64,000 bases of DNA, taken from assembly GCA_958299035.1 (NCBI GenBank), contig CATQJL010000316.1, positions 13,734,347 through 13,798,346 of the forward strand, read 5' to 3'. The notes under the pieces are model-generated. The model did not search any database. It worked only from the letters and a program-made list of their open reading frames with translations, and was not told the DNA's origin. Made by a program: the position numbers and the translations under genes. This document shows positions 11,430 to 21,396 of the stretch, piece after piece. The DNA is from Cylicocyclus nassatus. Taxonomy: Eukaryota > Nematoda > Chromadorea > Rhabditida > Strongylidae. The stretch's first letter is position 1. Every line of letters starts with the position of its first letter.

Positions 11430-13260
11430 AAGAAACCTTAACCGTTTTGGATTTTTTTATGTGGTAGAAGAAACCATAATGAATATTATAGAACTAAACG
11501 ATAAGCATACCGTAGTATTTTGCAATTGCTCGCATAACTTTACTCTCCTTGAATATGGTGAACTCAAATTTTGGCTATATGTAAATCCTCAATGTGTGCT
11601 ACAAATATTCATAAATGGTCTATTTTTCGAAAACAAAATCAAAAGATTACAAGCATTTTCTTCAAACATAGTAAATTTCGAGGGTTTATGAGACCATGAG
11701 CAAAAATGAAGCTTTTCGCGACCCAAATCATGCATAATGATCCGAAACTGTATGTGATTTATTGCTTGACGTAGACTCATTTGGCTCAGCACGAAAGAGA
11801 TATAACTGAAAGACAAGTCGAGTTGTAGCGCCCTCACGAAGTTAAACTACGCAAGGCTGGTGGGGACAACCATTAGTGACTAGGGAGTGGGAACGTCAAA
11901 ATCCGCAGAGGCTTCACATAGTGAAGTATTCGACCTACTGAACACGAATATCATTTTCGTTTGTTAAATTGAAGTCTTTTCTATTGTTTAAGGAAGACCC
12001 CATACCATTAAACTACTAGAGTATTCTTACAAAAAAGCCCTTACCACGCACAATTAGCCTGTTATTTGTGATCAGGATGCCGAATACCCCCCCCCCTACG
12101 CCAAGTTTCAGCCAAATATTATGATTCACAATTTTCCCTTTCTACCATATACCTACGGTAATCCTCACTGCGACGTCAGAATTTGACGGAAAAACAGCTG
12201 TGGCTAGCTTACGTCATAAGCAATATATTGGCAAAATTGAGTTTTATATTGAATAAGAGCAAGGTTATTTAGTGAGTGGCAAAACTTAGTTTCCAACCTA
12301 ATATTATTGAGAAAATCATTAAGCTTATACATAAAGAAGAAAATAAGGAATGCTTACGCTCGTGAAAGAAAAAATGTGCAGAGAGCCATAAAGAGGAGCA
12401 TAAAAATAGGAAGTTGCGAGGTACTTGGTTTTTATTACAAATTGAGTGAAACATTTTTAGCATAACCGGCTATAATAGCCCACTGACACAAAATACTTAT
12501 ACATGAATATGGAAGTTTTCGAGCGGGTAATTTTCAATGAAAAGTCAAATGGTCGAGGAGTTTTTTTTTAAGATCTGCAAAAATGAGCGCAAAGCAATTG
12601 CGAAGCTTTCAATGTTTACAGGAAGTATTGCCATGAATGTTAAAAAAAAATAATGGCAGTCAGAGCCCACTACGAGGGCGAGAAATAGGCGCCTATGAAA
12701 AGACTTCGCTTCTGCCATCAATAAATCGGCTTCGCTTTTGCCACTACCGATTTCTTACGATTTTCAATTGATCCCGTCAGCGCGTAAGTTGTTTCGAGTG
12801 GAGCGCGGTTTCTTCTATCAAGAGACCGCTATATAGCTTTTTGGATCTTAAGCGTCTCGGCAGAATGAACCTACCTCAAATTTTGACACAGATAGATAGG
12901 AAGTGAACGAAAACAGCAACTTCACGCCGAAAATGTGAACTCTGCAAGTCTGGAGGGAGGCCCAACCGTTGCTCCCCTTCCTCCTTTCGCTCCCCTAACA
13001 CCCTGTTTGGACGAGTATGTTCTCCGCTAGAAAACGCGCCGTCACTCGTTGCTTCGTAGGGCAGAATTGCTCTAGCGCTCTCTACCTCCTTACTCTGCGT
13101 CTTTGACAGCAGAGAAAAACGGCTCACTCGTCCGCGCCCGTCTCAAGAGAGGTTTCAAAAGACGGGTTTTTCCCATTTTTCCCGCTAAGGAGAGTTCATA
13201 TCGTGATTTAGGGAGGGCCAAAATAGCCCCAAATCTGCCAAAACCTTAAAGTTGAAAATC
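11430..13260. other. Mostly unrecognised DNA with one repeat fragment
   Basis: 11830-11960 resembles 36200-36330 (CGACTAAAGAGT- and GACCTGCCGAACGCGAATAT-type stretches), and AACTTAGTTTCCAACCTAA at about 12283-12301 is an inverted end of the TTAGGCTGTAAAC family. 12640-13150 is less A+T-rich and has an 83-codon minus frame that I do not recognise and do not call as a gene. Confidence 0.45.
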
Positions 13261-13372
13261 TGTCAAGCCGCTGCCTTTAACAAAGAAGAAAGGAAATTTT
13301 TGGAAACAAAAATCTTTCAGCACCATAGCTCGCTCAATCTGTAAGGTTTTAGCATTAGGCAAGTTATGACGT

Positions 13373-14255
13373 TGCTAGACGAGTGTCTCAAGTGTTCCAT
13401 ATTCCGCTGGTCTGGGCAGTATTACAAACAAGTTAAGGGTTAAGCCATGGGGCAAAGGTTGGCAATTACGGTCGCTATAGCCTTCATTTCTAGGATAGAA
13501 CGTCCTATTCTTTTGCGTAAGCCCCTTCTATACTGCCGCTATATTGACGACTGCTGCATCGTGTGTTCTACTCAACAAGAAGTTGACACATGTTTTGAAA
13601 TTCTCAATGCGCAGTCGCCCAGCATTAGATTCACGAAAAGAAAAGCATTTTCGCGAAAAGCCTAGCGACAACTGGCTAGCTTTTCTTTATGTTCAGGTGT
13701 ATCTGTCCAGTGGTATATAGCGTACTAAGTGTATCAGCAACTCAGAACATGAGCTTGAATTTGATATCTTCTTTGCTGATTTCTTAGTACGCTATATATC
13801 ACTGGACAGATACACCTGAACATTAAGAAAAGCTAGCCAGTTGTCGCTAGGTCTTTGCTTGTATCTTCCGTAAGCCGACTAGTAAAAATAACTTAATTCA
13901 TTACACTTTAGCACACCCGCGTAACATGAAGCGTTCCGTCATTAGTAATATGTATAGGACTGCTAGAAAAGTTTCTTCCGGCATACAGGAGCAAACTACA
14001 TCCTTAGAGCTGGCCAAATCCATTGCGGTTTCCAACGGGTATCCTGCTGACAAAAGTTCTTATCGCGGCATGCCATTTAGAAGCGCACGTCCACAAGACA
14101 AAGACAAAATCCCCTTTTGCATACCTTTCGTTGCGGATGATCTCAGCAAGGTGGTTAGGACATCTCTGTATCAATCGGGCCTTCAGGAATATGTTAGAAT
14201 CATAGACATTCCTCCCCCTAACCTCAAAAAGCAGCTGGTACACAATCGTGCTTAG
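13373..14255 (+). pseudogene. Penelope-like element copy 1: broken reverse transcriptase
   Basis: Fragments of a Penelope-like reverse transcriptase are readable in two frames. The 5' part reads CSIFRWSGQYYKQVKG then a TAA stop, then AMGQRL and the active-site segment YCRYIDDCCIVC, where YIDD is the catalytic box. After 13661 a 190-bp inverted duplication interrupts it. The 3' part, 13926-14255, reads to VRIIDIPPPNLKKQLVHNRA. It is clearly related to copies 2-4 but diverged, so it belongs to a different subfamily. Several stops and a frameshift make it non-functional. Confidence 0.85.
13661..13851. repeat. Inverted duplication (69-bp arms, 53-bp loop) inside the copy 1 reverse transcriptase
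   Basis: The arm at 13661-13729 starts CCTAGCGACAACTGGCTAGC and returns as its reverse complement at 13783-13851 with few changes. The unrelated 53 bases between them form the loop. The arm codes a normal RT stretch (DNWLAFLYVQVYLSSG-like), so the duplication arose from the element itself. Confidence 0.88.
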
Positions 14256-14261
14256 ATAACA

Positions 14262-14587
14262 TTTGTACGACTCCTGATTGCGTGGTATGTCCGTACGGTA
14301 GACCAGGTGATTGCATGAAGGCGGAGATGGTCTATCTCATCACATGTCAGTCGTGTGGTGAGGAATACGTGGGCGAAACAGGGCGACCGGTGTGCATCCG
14401 GATCAAGGAGCACTTGGACGGACTTGCGAAGGGCAAATCAGCAACACCTCTAGGCGCTCACAGCAGGCTGTGTCATGAAAACGCTACGTTCGATACGGCT
14501 GTCACAATATTATCGCACGAACCCCAAACAATAGCTCGCAAAACTCTTGAGGCCTTTTGGATTGCATCGCGAAGTCCAAAAAAATAA
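14262..14587 (+). pseudogene. Penelope-like element copy 1: GIY-YIG endonuclease domain
   Basis: This is the nuclease that nicks target DNA in Penelope-like elements. A Cys-containing linker (CTTPDCVVC, overlapping the domain's start) leads to MVYLITCQSCGEEYVGETGR, then CIRIKEHLDG with the conserved Arg, and ARKTLEAFWI with the conserved Glu. The domain reads through without a stop from about 14282, but it is cut off from the RT by the TAG at the end of the preceding frame and ends early compared with copy 4. Confidence 0.85.
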
Positions 14588-14844
14588 TAGAAAGGAAGAG
14601 TGCGTTGCCGTTACAAACGAGCTAGCACCGTTCCAGACCCTTTGTGGGTTTTGACCTACTGGGTCGGGGTCGGGTCAAGGCGGGGAGTGATTTGAATATA
14701 TCAATATCATAGCAGCGGCGCTTCACTGTGGGTGGTAGCCTACTCTTGATTGCAAGGCTATAAGGTAAGCGCTAACTGTTTTGCGTCTCTCGTTTGTTTC
14801 TGGCTCTGTCGGCTATTGAGTTGTACCGATGTGGTGGAGAGGTT

Positions 14845-15076
14845 GTTGTTTTTCGAGCCATTGCAAAGGTACTCGGACCCGACCTCTGAGACTGGCCTGG
14901 AATTTTGTGTTTTTTCGTCACTTTCCAATAGAGCAGTGCTAGTCCTGAAAACATTTGATGTTTACGGGATCGTTAAGTTTTGAAGGAATATTGGCGGGTA
15001 TATTTTGAGAATCGTTGTTTTTCGAGCCATTGCAAAGGTACTCGGACCCGACCTCTGAGACTGGCCTGGAATTTTG
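14845..15076 (+). repeat. 63-bp direct repeat, 169 bp apart, in the copy 1 tail
   Basis: The 63 bases at 14845-14907, starting GTTGTTTTTCGAGCC, recur without visible change at 15014-15076. They lie in the non-coding 3' region of PLE copy 1, upstream of its hammerhead motif. Confidence 0.9.
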
Positions 15077-15119
15077 AATTTTTTTGGAGGGATAGATTAC
15101 AAATATCATCGTCCTTACA

Positions 15120-15155
15120 GGCTCTGAAGAAGGCGGAGACGCCGAAACGTTAGCC
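15120..15155 (+). ncRNA. Minimal type I hammerhead ribozyme motif of PLE copy 1
   Basis: GGCT pairs with AGCC as stem I, enclosing CTGAAGA (consensus CUGANGA), a stem II of GGCG/CGCC with a GAGA loop, and GAAAC followed by GTT. Stem III has no loop in cis, but AACGTT is self-complementary, which fits the dimeric hammerheads described in Penelope-like elements. Predicted cleavage is after GTT at 15151. All core bases match, so this copy could still be active. Confidence 0.7.
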
Positions 15156-15365
15156 TAATAAAGGTTGTGTAACAATCTTGGCTCAGCTGCAACAACATCT
15201 ACTAAAGTTGATCAAAAATCTTTCTATATACTAAACTTCAGATGTAAAACATTTGTACTGTCTTCATGATATCCCATGTTCGGCTTTGAATGAATCTTGG
15301 CATGGTGATGAATCCTTATGTGCAGTTGTTAAGCCTTGACCAAGATTGTTACAACTCTTTTATTA

Positions 15366-15401
15366 GGCTTACGTTTCGGCTGATTCGCCTTCTCCAGAGC
15401 C
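15366..15401 (-). ncRNA. Hammerhead-like motif of PLE copy 2 (core mutated)
   Basis: On the minus strand GGCT, CTGGAGA, a stem II GGC/GCC, GAAAC and GTA AGCC appear in the same order as in copy 1. CTGGAGA departs from CUGANGA at the fourth base, so activity is doubtful. Confidence 0.55.
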
Positions 15402-15619
15402 TAAAAAGTGAGCAGTAAATGAAATCTACCCTCCAGTTGTCCTATCGTCACAGGAAAAGGGAAAGTTGTGAATGCCTATAGACAGCTCACCTTAAACCTG
15501 CCGAGTGAGGACTGCAGACCACCACTGACATGCGTGAGTGACTAATGAGCTACGGCACCCGGGTATGAGGGTGTTGGTCAAACCCGCATAACTCCAGGAG
15601 CGGCGCGAGTTTGTGATGG

Positions 15620-15960
15620 CGATGCTTTCCTATTCATTTTTGGATTCCTAACGGAACCCCAGCAGGCTTCTAATGTTTTGCGCGCCGCCACTTCTGATTC
15701 TCGCGACAGAATTGATATAGAGATATCGAATTTGCGTTTTGATGGCGCTGCTTACGGTGCGTGCCTAGGGGCGTACATAACCTCGACCTACGCATCCCGT
15801 TCATGTGTTCTTTGATTCTCAGACATAGTGGCCTACCCGTCTCGCCAATGTACTCCTCGCCACATGATTTACATGTCAGGAGATAGATCACGCCTGCGCA
15901 CATACAGTCCCCTTGTTTATTGGTAGCGCATATAACGCAATCTGTTGTTGTGCAGGCCTT
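15620..15960 (-). pseudogene. PLE copy 2 GIY-YIG endonuclease, frameshifted
   Basis: It reads GVIYLLTCKSCGEEYIGETG and LCLRIKEHMNG, then loses frame after RKQRHQNAN relative to copy 4. The remaining residues (KTLEACWIS-like) can be followed in another frame towards 15620. Confidence 0.8.
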
Positions 15961-15973
15961 ATCGTGTGCTCTA

Positions 15974-16498
15974 CTATTTCTTACTAAGCGCCGCTTTAGG
16001 TTTGGGCTCCCTCTGCAGCCTGACCGCCCGCCGCACTACTTTTCTGGGCTCATATCCGTTAGCTTGCGCAATCTGGAGTGCCTTAATGACTGATGCGGCT
16101 TTAAGAATGCCATCAGATGACACCCTTTTGGCCGTTCGGAGCATATTTTCAATCACGCTGGTTTTTGTACGGATAGGATGCGCAGACGAGTAGTGTATCA
16201 AAATATTTTTGCTAGTGGGCTTCCTGTACCAGCTAGTTTTACATTCTCCCCTATTCAGGCTTATCTGAACATTGAGGAATGGCAACCAGTCGTCTTTTGG
16301 TCTTTTCCTGGTGAACCTTATGTCAGCTGATTGCTTGTTGAGTAAATCGAAGCAGACATCCATTTCTGCCTGTGTGGGACAAACGATGAGACCATCATCG
16401 ATGTAGCGGCAGTAGAGGGTGGGTCCGCGGGAAATTACGCAATTTTCTATTTTGGACATGAAGCTTATAGCTAAGGCAGGTGCCAAGCGCTGCCCCAT
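15974..16498 (-). pseudogene. PLE copy 2 reverse transcriptase fragment
   Basis: The frame reads MGQRLAPALAISFMSKIENC, the YCRYIDDGLIVC active site, and the thumb region to RRAVRLQREP. It then jumps to KPKAALSKK because about 120 bases present in copy 4 (from TAGTGATAAGG to the CCTCCC before AAAACC) are deleted. The upstream palm motifs are missing through truncation. Confidence 0.87.
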
Positions 16499-16524
16499 GG
16501 CTAGTCCCCTTAGTTGTTTAATTC

Positions 16525-17096
16525 ACGCCCCTAGGCACGCACCGTAAACAGCGCCATCAAAACGCAGAATTCGATATCTCTATATCAATTCTGTCGCGAG
16601 AATCAAAAGTGGCGGCGCGCAAAACATTAGAAGCCTGCTGGATTTCCGCTAGGAATCCAAAAATGAATGGGAAAGCATCGCCATCACAAACGAACTCGCG
16701 CCGCTCCTGGAGTTATGCGGGTTTGACCAACACCCTCATACCCGGGTGCCGTAGCTCATTAGTCACTCACGCATGTCAGTGGTGGTCTGCAGTCCTCACT
16801 CGGCAGGTTTAAGGTGAGCTGTCTATAGGCATTCACAACTTTCCCTTTTCCTGTGACGATAGGACAACTGGAGGGTAGATTTCATTTACTGCTCACTTTT
16901 TAGGCTCTGGAGAAGGCGAATCAGCCGAAACGTAAGCCTAATAAAAGAGTTGTAACAATCTTGGTCAAGGCTTAACAACTGCACATAAGGATTCATCACC
17001 ATGCCAAGATTCATTCAAAGCCGAACATGGGATATCATGAAGACAGTACAAATGTTTTACATCTGAAGTTTAGTATATAGAAAGATTTTTGATCAA
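16525..17096 (+). mobile_element. Penelope-like element copy 3, 5'-truncated (pseudo-LTR of copy 4)
   Basis: It starts inside the GIY-YIG coding region at CGCCCCTAGGCACGCACC and runs through the 3' untranslated tail to TTTTTGATCAA, directly followed by copy 4 in the same orientation. A partial copy in tandem with a long copy is the known pseudo-LTR architecture of Penelope-like elements. Confidence 0.82.
16903..16938 (+). ncRNA. Hammerhead-like motif of PLE copy 3 (core mutated)
   Basis: It has the same arrangement as in copy 2, with CTGGAGA in the core and ACGT as the self-complementary stem III. It sits in the 5'-partial tandem copy that acts as the upstream pseudo-LTR of copy 4. Confidence 0.55.
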
Positions 17097-17114
17097 CGAT
17101 CGATAGATACAGCC

Positions 17115-17563
17115 ATGCCGGTGGTGTCATTCCCGTCCATGTATTTTGAACCGCAAGAAGCAATGCCCTCAGTAGATGCCGCTTTCCTGGTTTTCGCTAC
17201 CTCAGTATTCAGCGTACTTAGAACACATATGCGCATGCGCCAAAAATCGAATCTTACACCAGTGCAAATCAGGGTCTTAAGGAACTACGGGATCTCGTAA
17301 GTACAAATGTCATCAGAATAAGCGTTAGCGATAAGGGAGGTGAATTCGTCATCATGCCTAGGGAGCTAGAGACCGCAATTACTAGACAGCATTTACAGGA
17401 CGAAACAGTATATTGCATATCATCAGAAAAGGAATTCACCAAACAGTATCGTAAACTAGACAGGCTCTGGGTGGAAACAGCGCGTACGGCGGGCCTCGCT
17501 AAGAACATTATAACGCGACTCAAGTGTGACCTACAGTGTGCCCTGTCCTCTATGTTCTTGTAA
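17115..17563 (+). pseudogene. PLE copy 4 N-terminal region, frameshifted
   Basis: The first ATG frame reads MPVVSFPSMYFEPQEAMPSV and shifts near 17278 into DLVSTNVIRISVSDKGGEFV followed by IMPRELETAITRQH. DKGGE-V-I followed by a helical linker is typical of the region before the RT fingers in Penelope-like proteins. A second shift near 17545 leads into the RT frame. Confidence 0.75.
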
Positions 17564-18612
17564 AAACACACAAAATACCTCCTGACTTGCTTACCTCTAT
17601 GGATCCGACGGTTTTTAAAGTTCGACCAATTATAAGCAGCGTTAGAGGACCTACGGACAGGATTGCTTGGTTCCTTAACGTCATTCTCACACTGTTGCTG
17701 CGATATGTTCCCGCGCATCTTACTAATACAAACGCCCTACTAGAACGCTTGCGTACTACACAGTTCAGTGACGGCGAGGTCATTGAATCTTTTGATGTAA
17801 CATCATTATATACTAATGTGTCAAATTCCGCTGCGCTGCAGGCTGTATTCGAATTGTTAAGTGATAACATCAACAGCATAAGCTTGTTCGGCTTCACAGT
17901 CCAGCAAATAATGGTGCTACTACGAGGATGTTTAGACTGTTCAATTTTCCGCTGGTCAGGGCAGTACTTTAAACAACTAAGGGAACTAGCCATGGGGCAA
18001 CGCTTGGCACCTGCCTTAGCTTTAAGCTTCATGTCCAAAATAGAAAATTGCGTAATTTCCCGCGGACCCACCCTCTACTGCCGCTACATCGATGATGGTC
18101 TCATCGTTTGTCCCACACAGGCAGAAATGGATGTCTGCTTCGATTTACTCAACAAGCAATCAGCTGACATAAGGTTCACCAGGAAAAGACCAAAAGACGA
18201 CTGGTTGCCATTCCTCAATGTTCAGATAAGCCTGAATAGGGGAGAATGTAAAACTAGCTGGTACAGGAAGCCCACTAGCAAAAATATTTTGATACACTAC
18301 TCGTCTGCGCATCCTATCCGTACAAAAACCAGCGTGATTGAAAATATGCTCCGAACGGCCAAAAGGGTGTCATCTGATGGCATTCTTAAAGCCGCATCAG
18401 TCATTAAGGCACTCCAGATTGCGCAAGCTAACGGATATGAGCCCAGAAAAGTAGTGCGGCGGGCGGTCAGGCTGCAGAGGGAGCCTAGTGATAAGGTACC
18501 GTTTTGTTTCCCCTTCATCTCGGACAGGCTGAGCAGCGCAATTAAGAGTGTGCGCGAAAAGCAGGCCTGCAGGATTTGTTGCGAGTTGTCGAAATGCCTC
18601 CCCAAAACCTAA
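17536..18612 (+). pseudogene. PLE copy 4 reverse transcriptase
   Basis: RNA-templated DNA synthesis domain of a Penelope-like element. Motifs in order: YVLVKTHKIP near residue 6, VRPIISSVRGPTDRIAWFLN in the fingers, ESFDVTSLYTNV (motif A with catalytic Asp), AMGQRLAPALA, and LYCRYIDDGLIVC (YxDD box), then DDWLPFLNVQI and a thumb-like helix region. It is open for 358 codons. A one-base shift near 18557 separates it from the nuclease frame, since the true continuation LQDLLRVVEMPPQNLKRR is in the next frame. Confidence 0.9.
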
Positions 18613-19067
18613 AGCGGCGCTTAGTAAGAAATAGAGCATACGATAAGGCCTGCACAACAACAGATTGCGTTATATGCGCTACCAATAAACAAGGGGACTG
18701 TATGTGCGCAGGCGTGATTTATCTCCTGACTTGTAAATCATGTGGCGAGGAGTACATTGGCGAGACGGGTACGCCACTATGTCTGAGAATCAAAGAACAC
18801 ATGGACGGGATGCGTAGGTCGAGGTTATCCACGCCCCTAGGCACGCACCGTAAGCAGCGCCATCAAAACGCAGAATTCGATATCTCTATATCAATTCTGT
18901 CGCGAGAATCAGAAGTGGCGGCGCGCAAAACATTAGAAGCCTGCTGGATTTCCGTTAGGAATCCAAAAATGAATAGGAAAGAGGAATGCATCGCTATCAC
19001 AAACGAACTCGCGCCGCTCCTGGAGTTATGCGGGTTTGACCAACACCCTCATACCCGGGTGCCGTAG
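18576..19067 (+). pseudogene. PLE copy 4 GIY-YIG endonuclease domain
   Basis: A linker with Cys residues (CTTTDCVICATNKQGDCMC) precedes GVIYLLTCKSCGEEYIGETG, LCLRIKEHMDG and ARKTLEACWISVR. The Tyr, Arg and Glu positions expected of a GIY-YIG nuclease are present. The tail NELAPLLELCGFDQHPHTRV runs to a TAG. The domain is whole but disconnected from its RT by the frameshift upstream. Confidence 0.9.
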
Positions 19068-19215
19068 CTCATTAATCACTCAACGCATGTCAGTGGTGGT
19101 CTGCAGTCCTCACTCGGCAGGTTTAAGGTGAGCTGTCTATAGGCATTCACAACTTTCCCTTTTCCTGTGACGGTAGGACAACGGAGGGTAGATTTCATTT
19201 ACTGCTCACTTTTTA

Positions 19216-19251
19216 GGCTCTGAAAAAGGCGAATCAGCCGAAACGTAAGCC
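19216..19251 (+). ncRNA. Hammerhead-like motif of PLE copy 4 (core mutated)
   Basis: GGCT, CTGAAAA, stem II GGC/GCC, GAAAC, GTA and AGCC. The G of the conserved GA in CUGANGA is A here; that G is needed for catalysis in known hammerheads, so this copy is probably inactive. Confidence 0.55.
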
Positions 19252-20814
19252 TAATAAAAGAGTTGTAACAATCTTGGTCAAGGCTTAACAACTGCACATA
19301 AAACATTTGTGTTGAATTTATGAAAGCTTATGTGAAATGGAGATTTTGCCTACTTCGGTAAGCATCAGGATCGTAGGTGCGATAGGGGGAGCAGGGTCCT
19401 CTCCAGGTGGGGGGGGAGGGGTCTTGGCTATATCCGACCTAGAAAAGTGAAGAGGGTAACTGAGTCTTAAAATGAATGCTGACGCATGCTTGCATGCCCA
19501 ACGGTAACCGGAGTGAAAAGAAGGAACATAAGTGGTAAAGAGGTGTAAAATGAAGATTTTCTCAATGCTTAGGCCTTCGAAAGTCATCTAACAGAGACTT
19601 TTTTAACTCGGAAAAGACTTGTGTTTCATCAGTCGACATTACCAGTCGAAAGCTTGAGACATATAGAATCGACCCAGACCGTCTCTATTTTTTCCAGCTC
19701 TCCTGTGAATACACATATAAGAAATCATATCTAGCTTCAGCATCAGCTGATTTTATGCACTCACTTTGCGCCCCATTTATGAGAGAAAAAGGAGAGCTAG
19801 AAAAAAGTCTATGTTCACTGGCAAGGTCTTGCTCTGTGCTACTGTCAAAAAATCAGGTACTTTCATTGATTCTTCACGCAGAGATTTCTTGACAAAAACA
19901 CACATGTTTTTAGCTAAAATGTCATGTATCTCTGAGTAAAGGGGAGCTAGAGGAAAAGAGACGGACTCGGTCGAATTTTTGCTTCGTGAGCTTTCCAATG
20001 GTATATAGGCTGTTGGGTAAAAAAACTCGTGGTTTTTCAAAACTGAGGTGGAGTTATTCAATATTAACTTGCACCACCCTGCTCCGGCTTTCTATGGGTA
20101 GCTGGAGCAAAACTTTTTTGGATTGGGAAAGTTTTATGCACCAAAACTTTGTATACCATTCGATAGCTAAGAACACGAGGAATCGACGAAGACCGTCTCT
20201 TTTTTTCTAGCTTCTCTATAAAGCGAGATACGAGCAATTTTATCCAGCTACAATATCAGCCAATTCTGGGTAATTATTTTTTCAGAGACCAAGAAGGTTT
20301 TTTTTGAAATTTATATATGATTCGAAAACTTGAGAAACGAGTAACCTGAATGTCCTTTTATTTGTAATTTGTCTCTCCAGTGAAAGGAGATATGGTAGAT
20401 TCTTGTCAGTAAACATGCATCCATCACTGGTTAATCCAGACTTTACACTCTTGTTCAACTCTTTCTGTAACGGTGTGTACTCATTGATACAATGTTAATT
20501 ATTCAAAGATTCAGGCAATCTTTTAATTTTTGATTATGTTTCGTTATCAACCCCACTTTGAGTGCGCTGAAGGTCTTAAGCTTGAGTTTTTCAACAAAAC
20601 ACTGTTGCTTCGATGCTCTCTTGCAGATGTCCGAGGAGAAAAGCAGCTGGCGTTTCCTTTCCGAACAAAAAGTGCCTTGTGACAGCTGTTTGATTATGCC
20701 GTTATGCCTTGATTCTAGTCTTAACTTCAGGTGAAAGGGGTCAACCAGATGCCGGCCCTAAAGTGAAGGGGGTCAGAGAAATTTCTCCACCTATCGCATC
20801 TATGGTCCGAAGCC

Positions 20815-21027
20815 TTGAAAATACTCCTAGATGTTTTGACAGAAGACGACACCCTACGGAGGAATAGCAGTGCAGCCGACGAGAATGCCGAGCAAGCGAT
20901 CGCGAGCGATGTGCCAGCACTCGTGGATTCAACGACATCGACGTCGACATCAAGCCACGAGCCCTCCACGCCACCGACAACGCTTCGCAGGTCGAGCAGA
21001 ACGAGAAGACCGGTACAACGGTTTTAA
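20815..21027 (+). pseudogene. C-terminal end of an LTR-retrotransposon polyprotein
   Basis: It codes a short acidic and Ser/Thr-rich stretch ending RRSSRTRRPVQRF before TAA. A basic RRSSR-RRPV tail just before the 3' LTR is usual for the integrase end of Gypsy/Copia-like polyproteins. The rest of the polyprotein is missing; homology upstream stops near 20805 at a junction with another repeat. Superfamily cannot be assigned from this piece. Confidence 0.6.
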
Positions 21028-21150
21028 CCTTGTCCATAGTATGTTATCGTATGTTTGTTTCATTAGTTTTGTAGTTGTTCAAATATTCATATTTGTAATA
21101 CATGCTTTTGTTGTAGGCTAGTTTTGTTGTAACTACCCTTTTGGGAGAGG

Positions 21151-21396
21151 TGTTGTGTTAGTGCCGATTAGTTGCTCCTCATAGTAATCTGCCTCGCGCA
21201 CTCGATCGCAACCTCAGAGTGCGCGGGAAATGAGCGCTATAAAAGGCGCTCACTCATGGCCTTAGTCAGTTCGACTGTTCACCCATCGCCTCTTTTATTT
21301 TATTGTTCTTTATTATTTTCTAGTAAATATTCTTGTTTTTCTCGTGTGCGACCTCAGGACGAAGAGACGACGTGTCCGAAGTTCGAGGACATAACA
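21151..21396 (+). mobile_element. 3' LTR of the truncated retrotransposon
   Basis: A purine tract GGGAGAGG ends at 21150 and is followed by TGTTGTGTTAGTGCC. The segment ends with GGACATAACA, giving TGT...ACA ends and 246 bp. It contains TATAAAAGG at about 21239. PPT, LTR and upstream integrase tail are in the expected order on the plus strand. No upstream LTR was seen. Confidence 0.68.
21239..21247 (+). promoter_or_regulatory. TATA box of the LTR promoter
   Basis: TATAAAAGG within the U3-like part of the LTR, followed about 30 bases later by a plausible start region (CTTAGTCAGTTCGAC). Confidence 0.5.

Larger units (their letters stand above)
15208..16522 (-). mobile_element. Penelope-like element copy 2, inverted and 5'-truncated
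   Basis: It carries the 3' part of the same element as copy 4 in reverse orientation. It ends abruptly at 16522 inside the RT just upstream of AMGQRLAP. Nucleotide identity to copies 3 and 4 is very high by eye. The tail carries the hammerhead-like motif at 15366. It lies head-to-head with copy 3, so the shared 3' halves form a 570-bp inverted repeat (15208-15774 and 16525-17096). Confidence 0.85.
17097..19300 (+). mobile_element. Penelope-like element copy 4, the longest copy
   Basis: It spans an N-terminal region, RT, GIY-YIG nuclease and 3' tail with hammerhead motif. The tail repeats the end of copy 3 up to CAACTGCACATAA near 19300, where similarity stops. At least three frameshifts are visible (about 17278, 17545 and 18557), so it is probably dead despite its young look. 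Confidence 0.87.

Noticed and set aside
12876..13127. 83-codon minus-strand frame
   Set aside because: Composition is less A+T-rich but there is no domain, no exon border and no partner exon.
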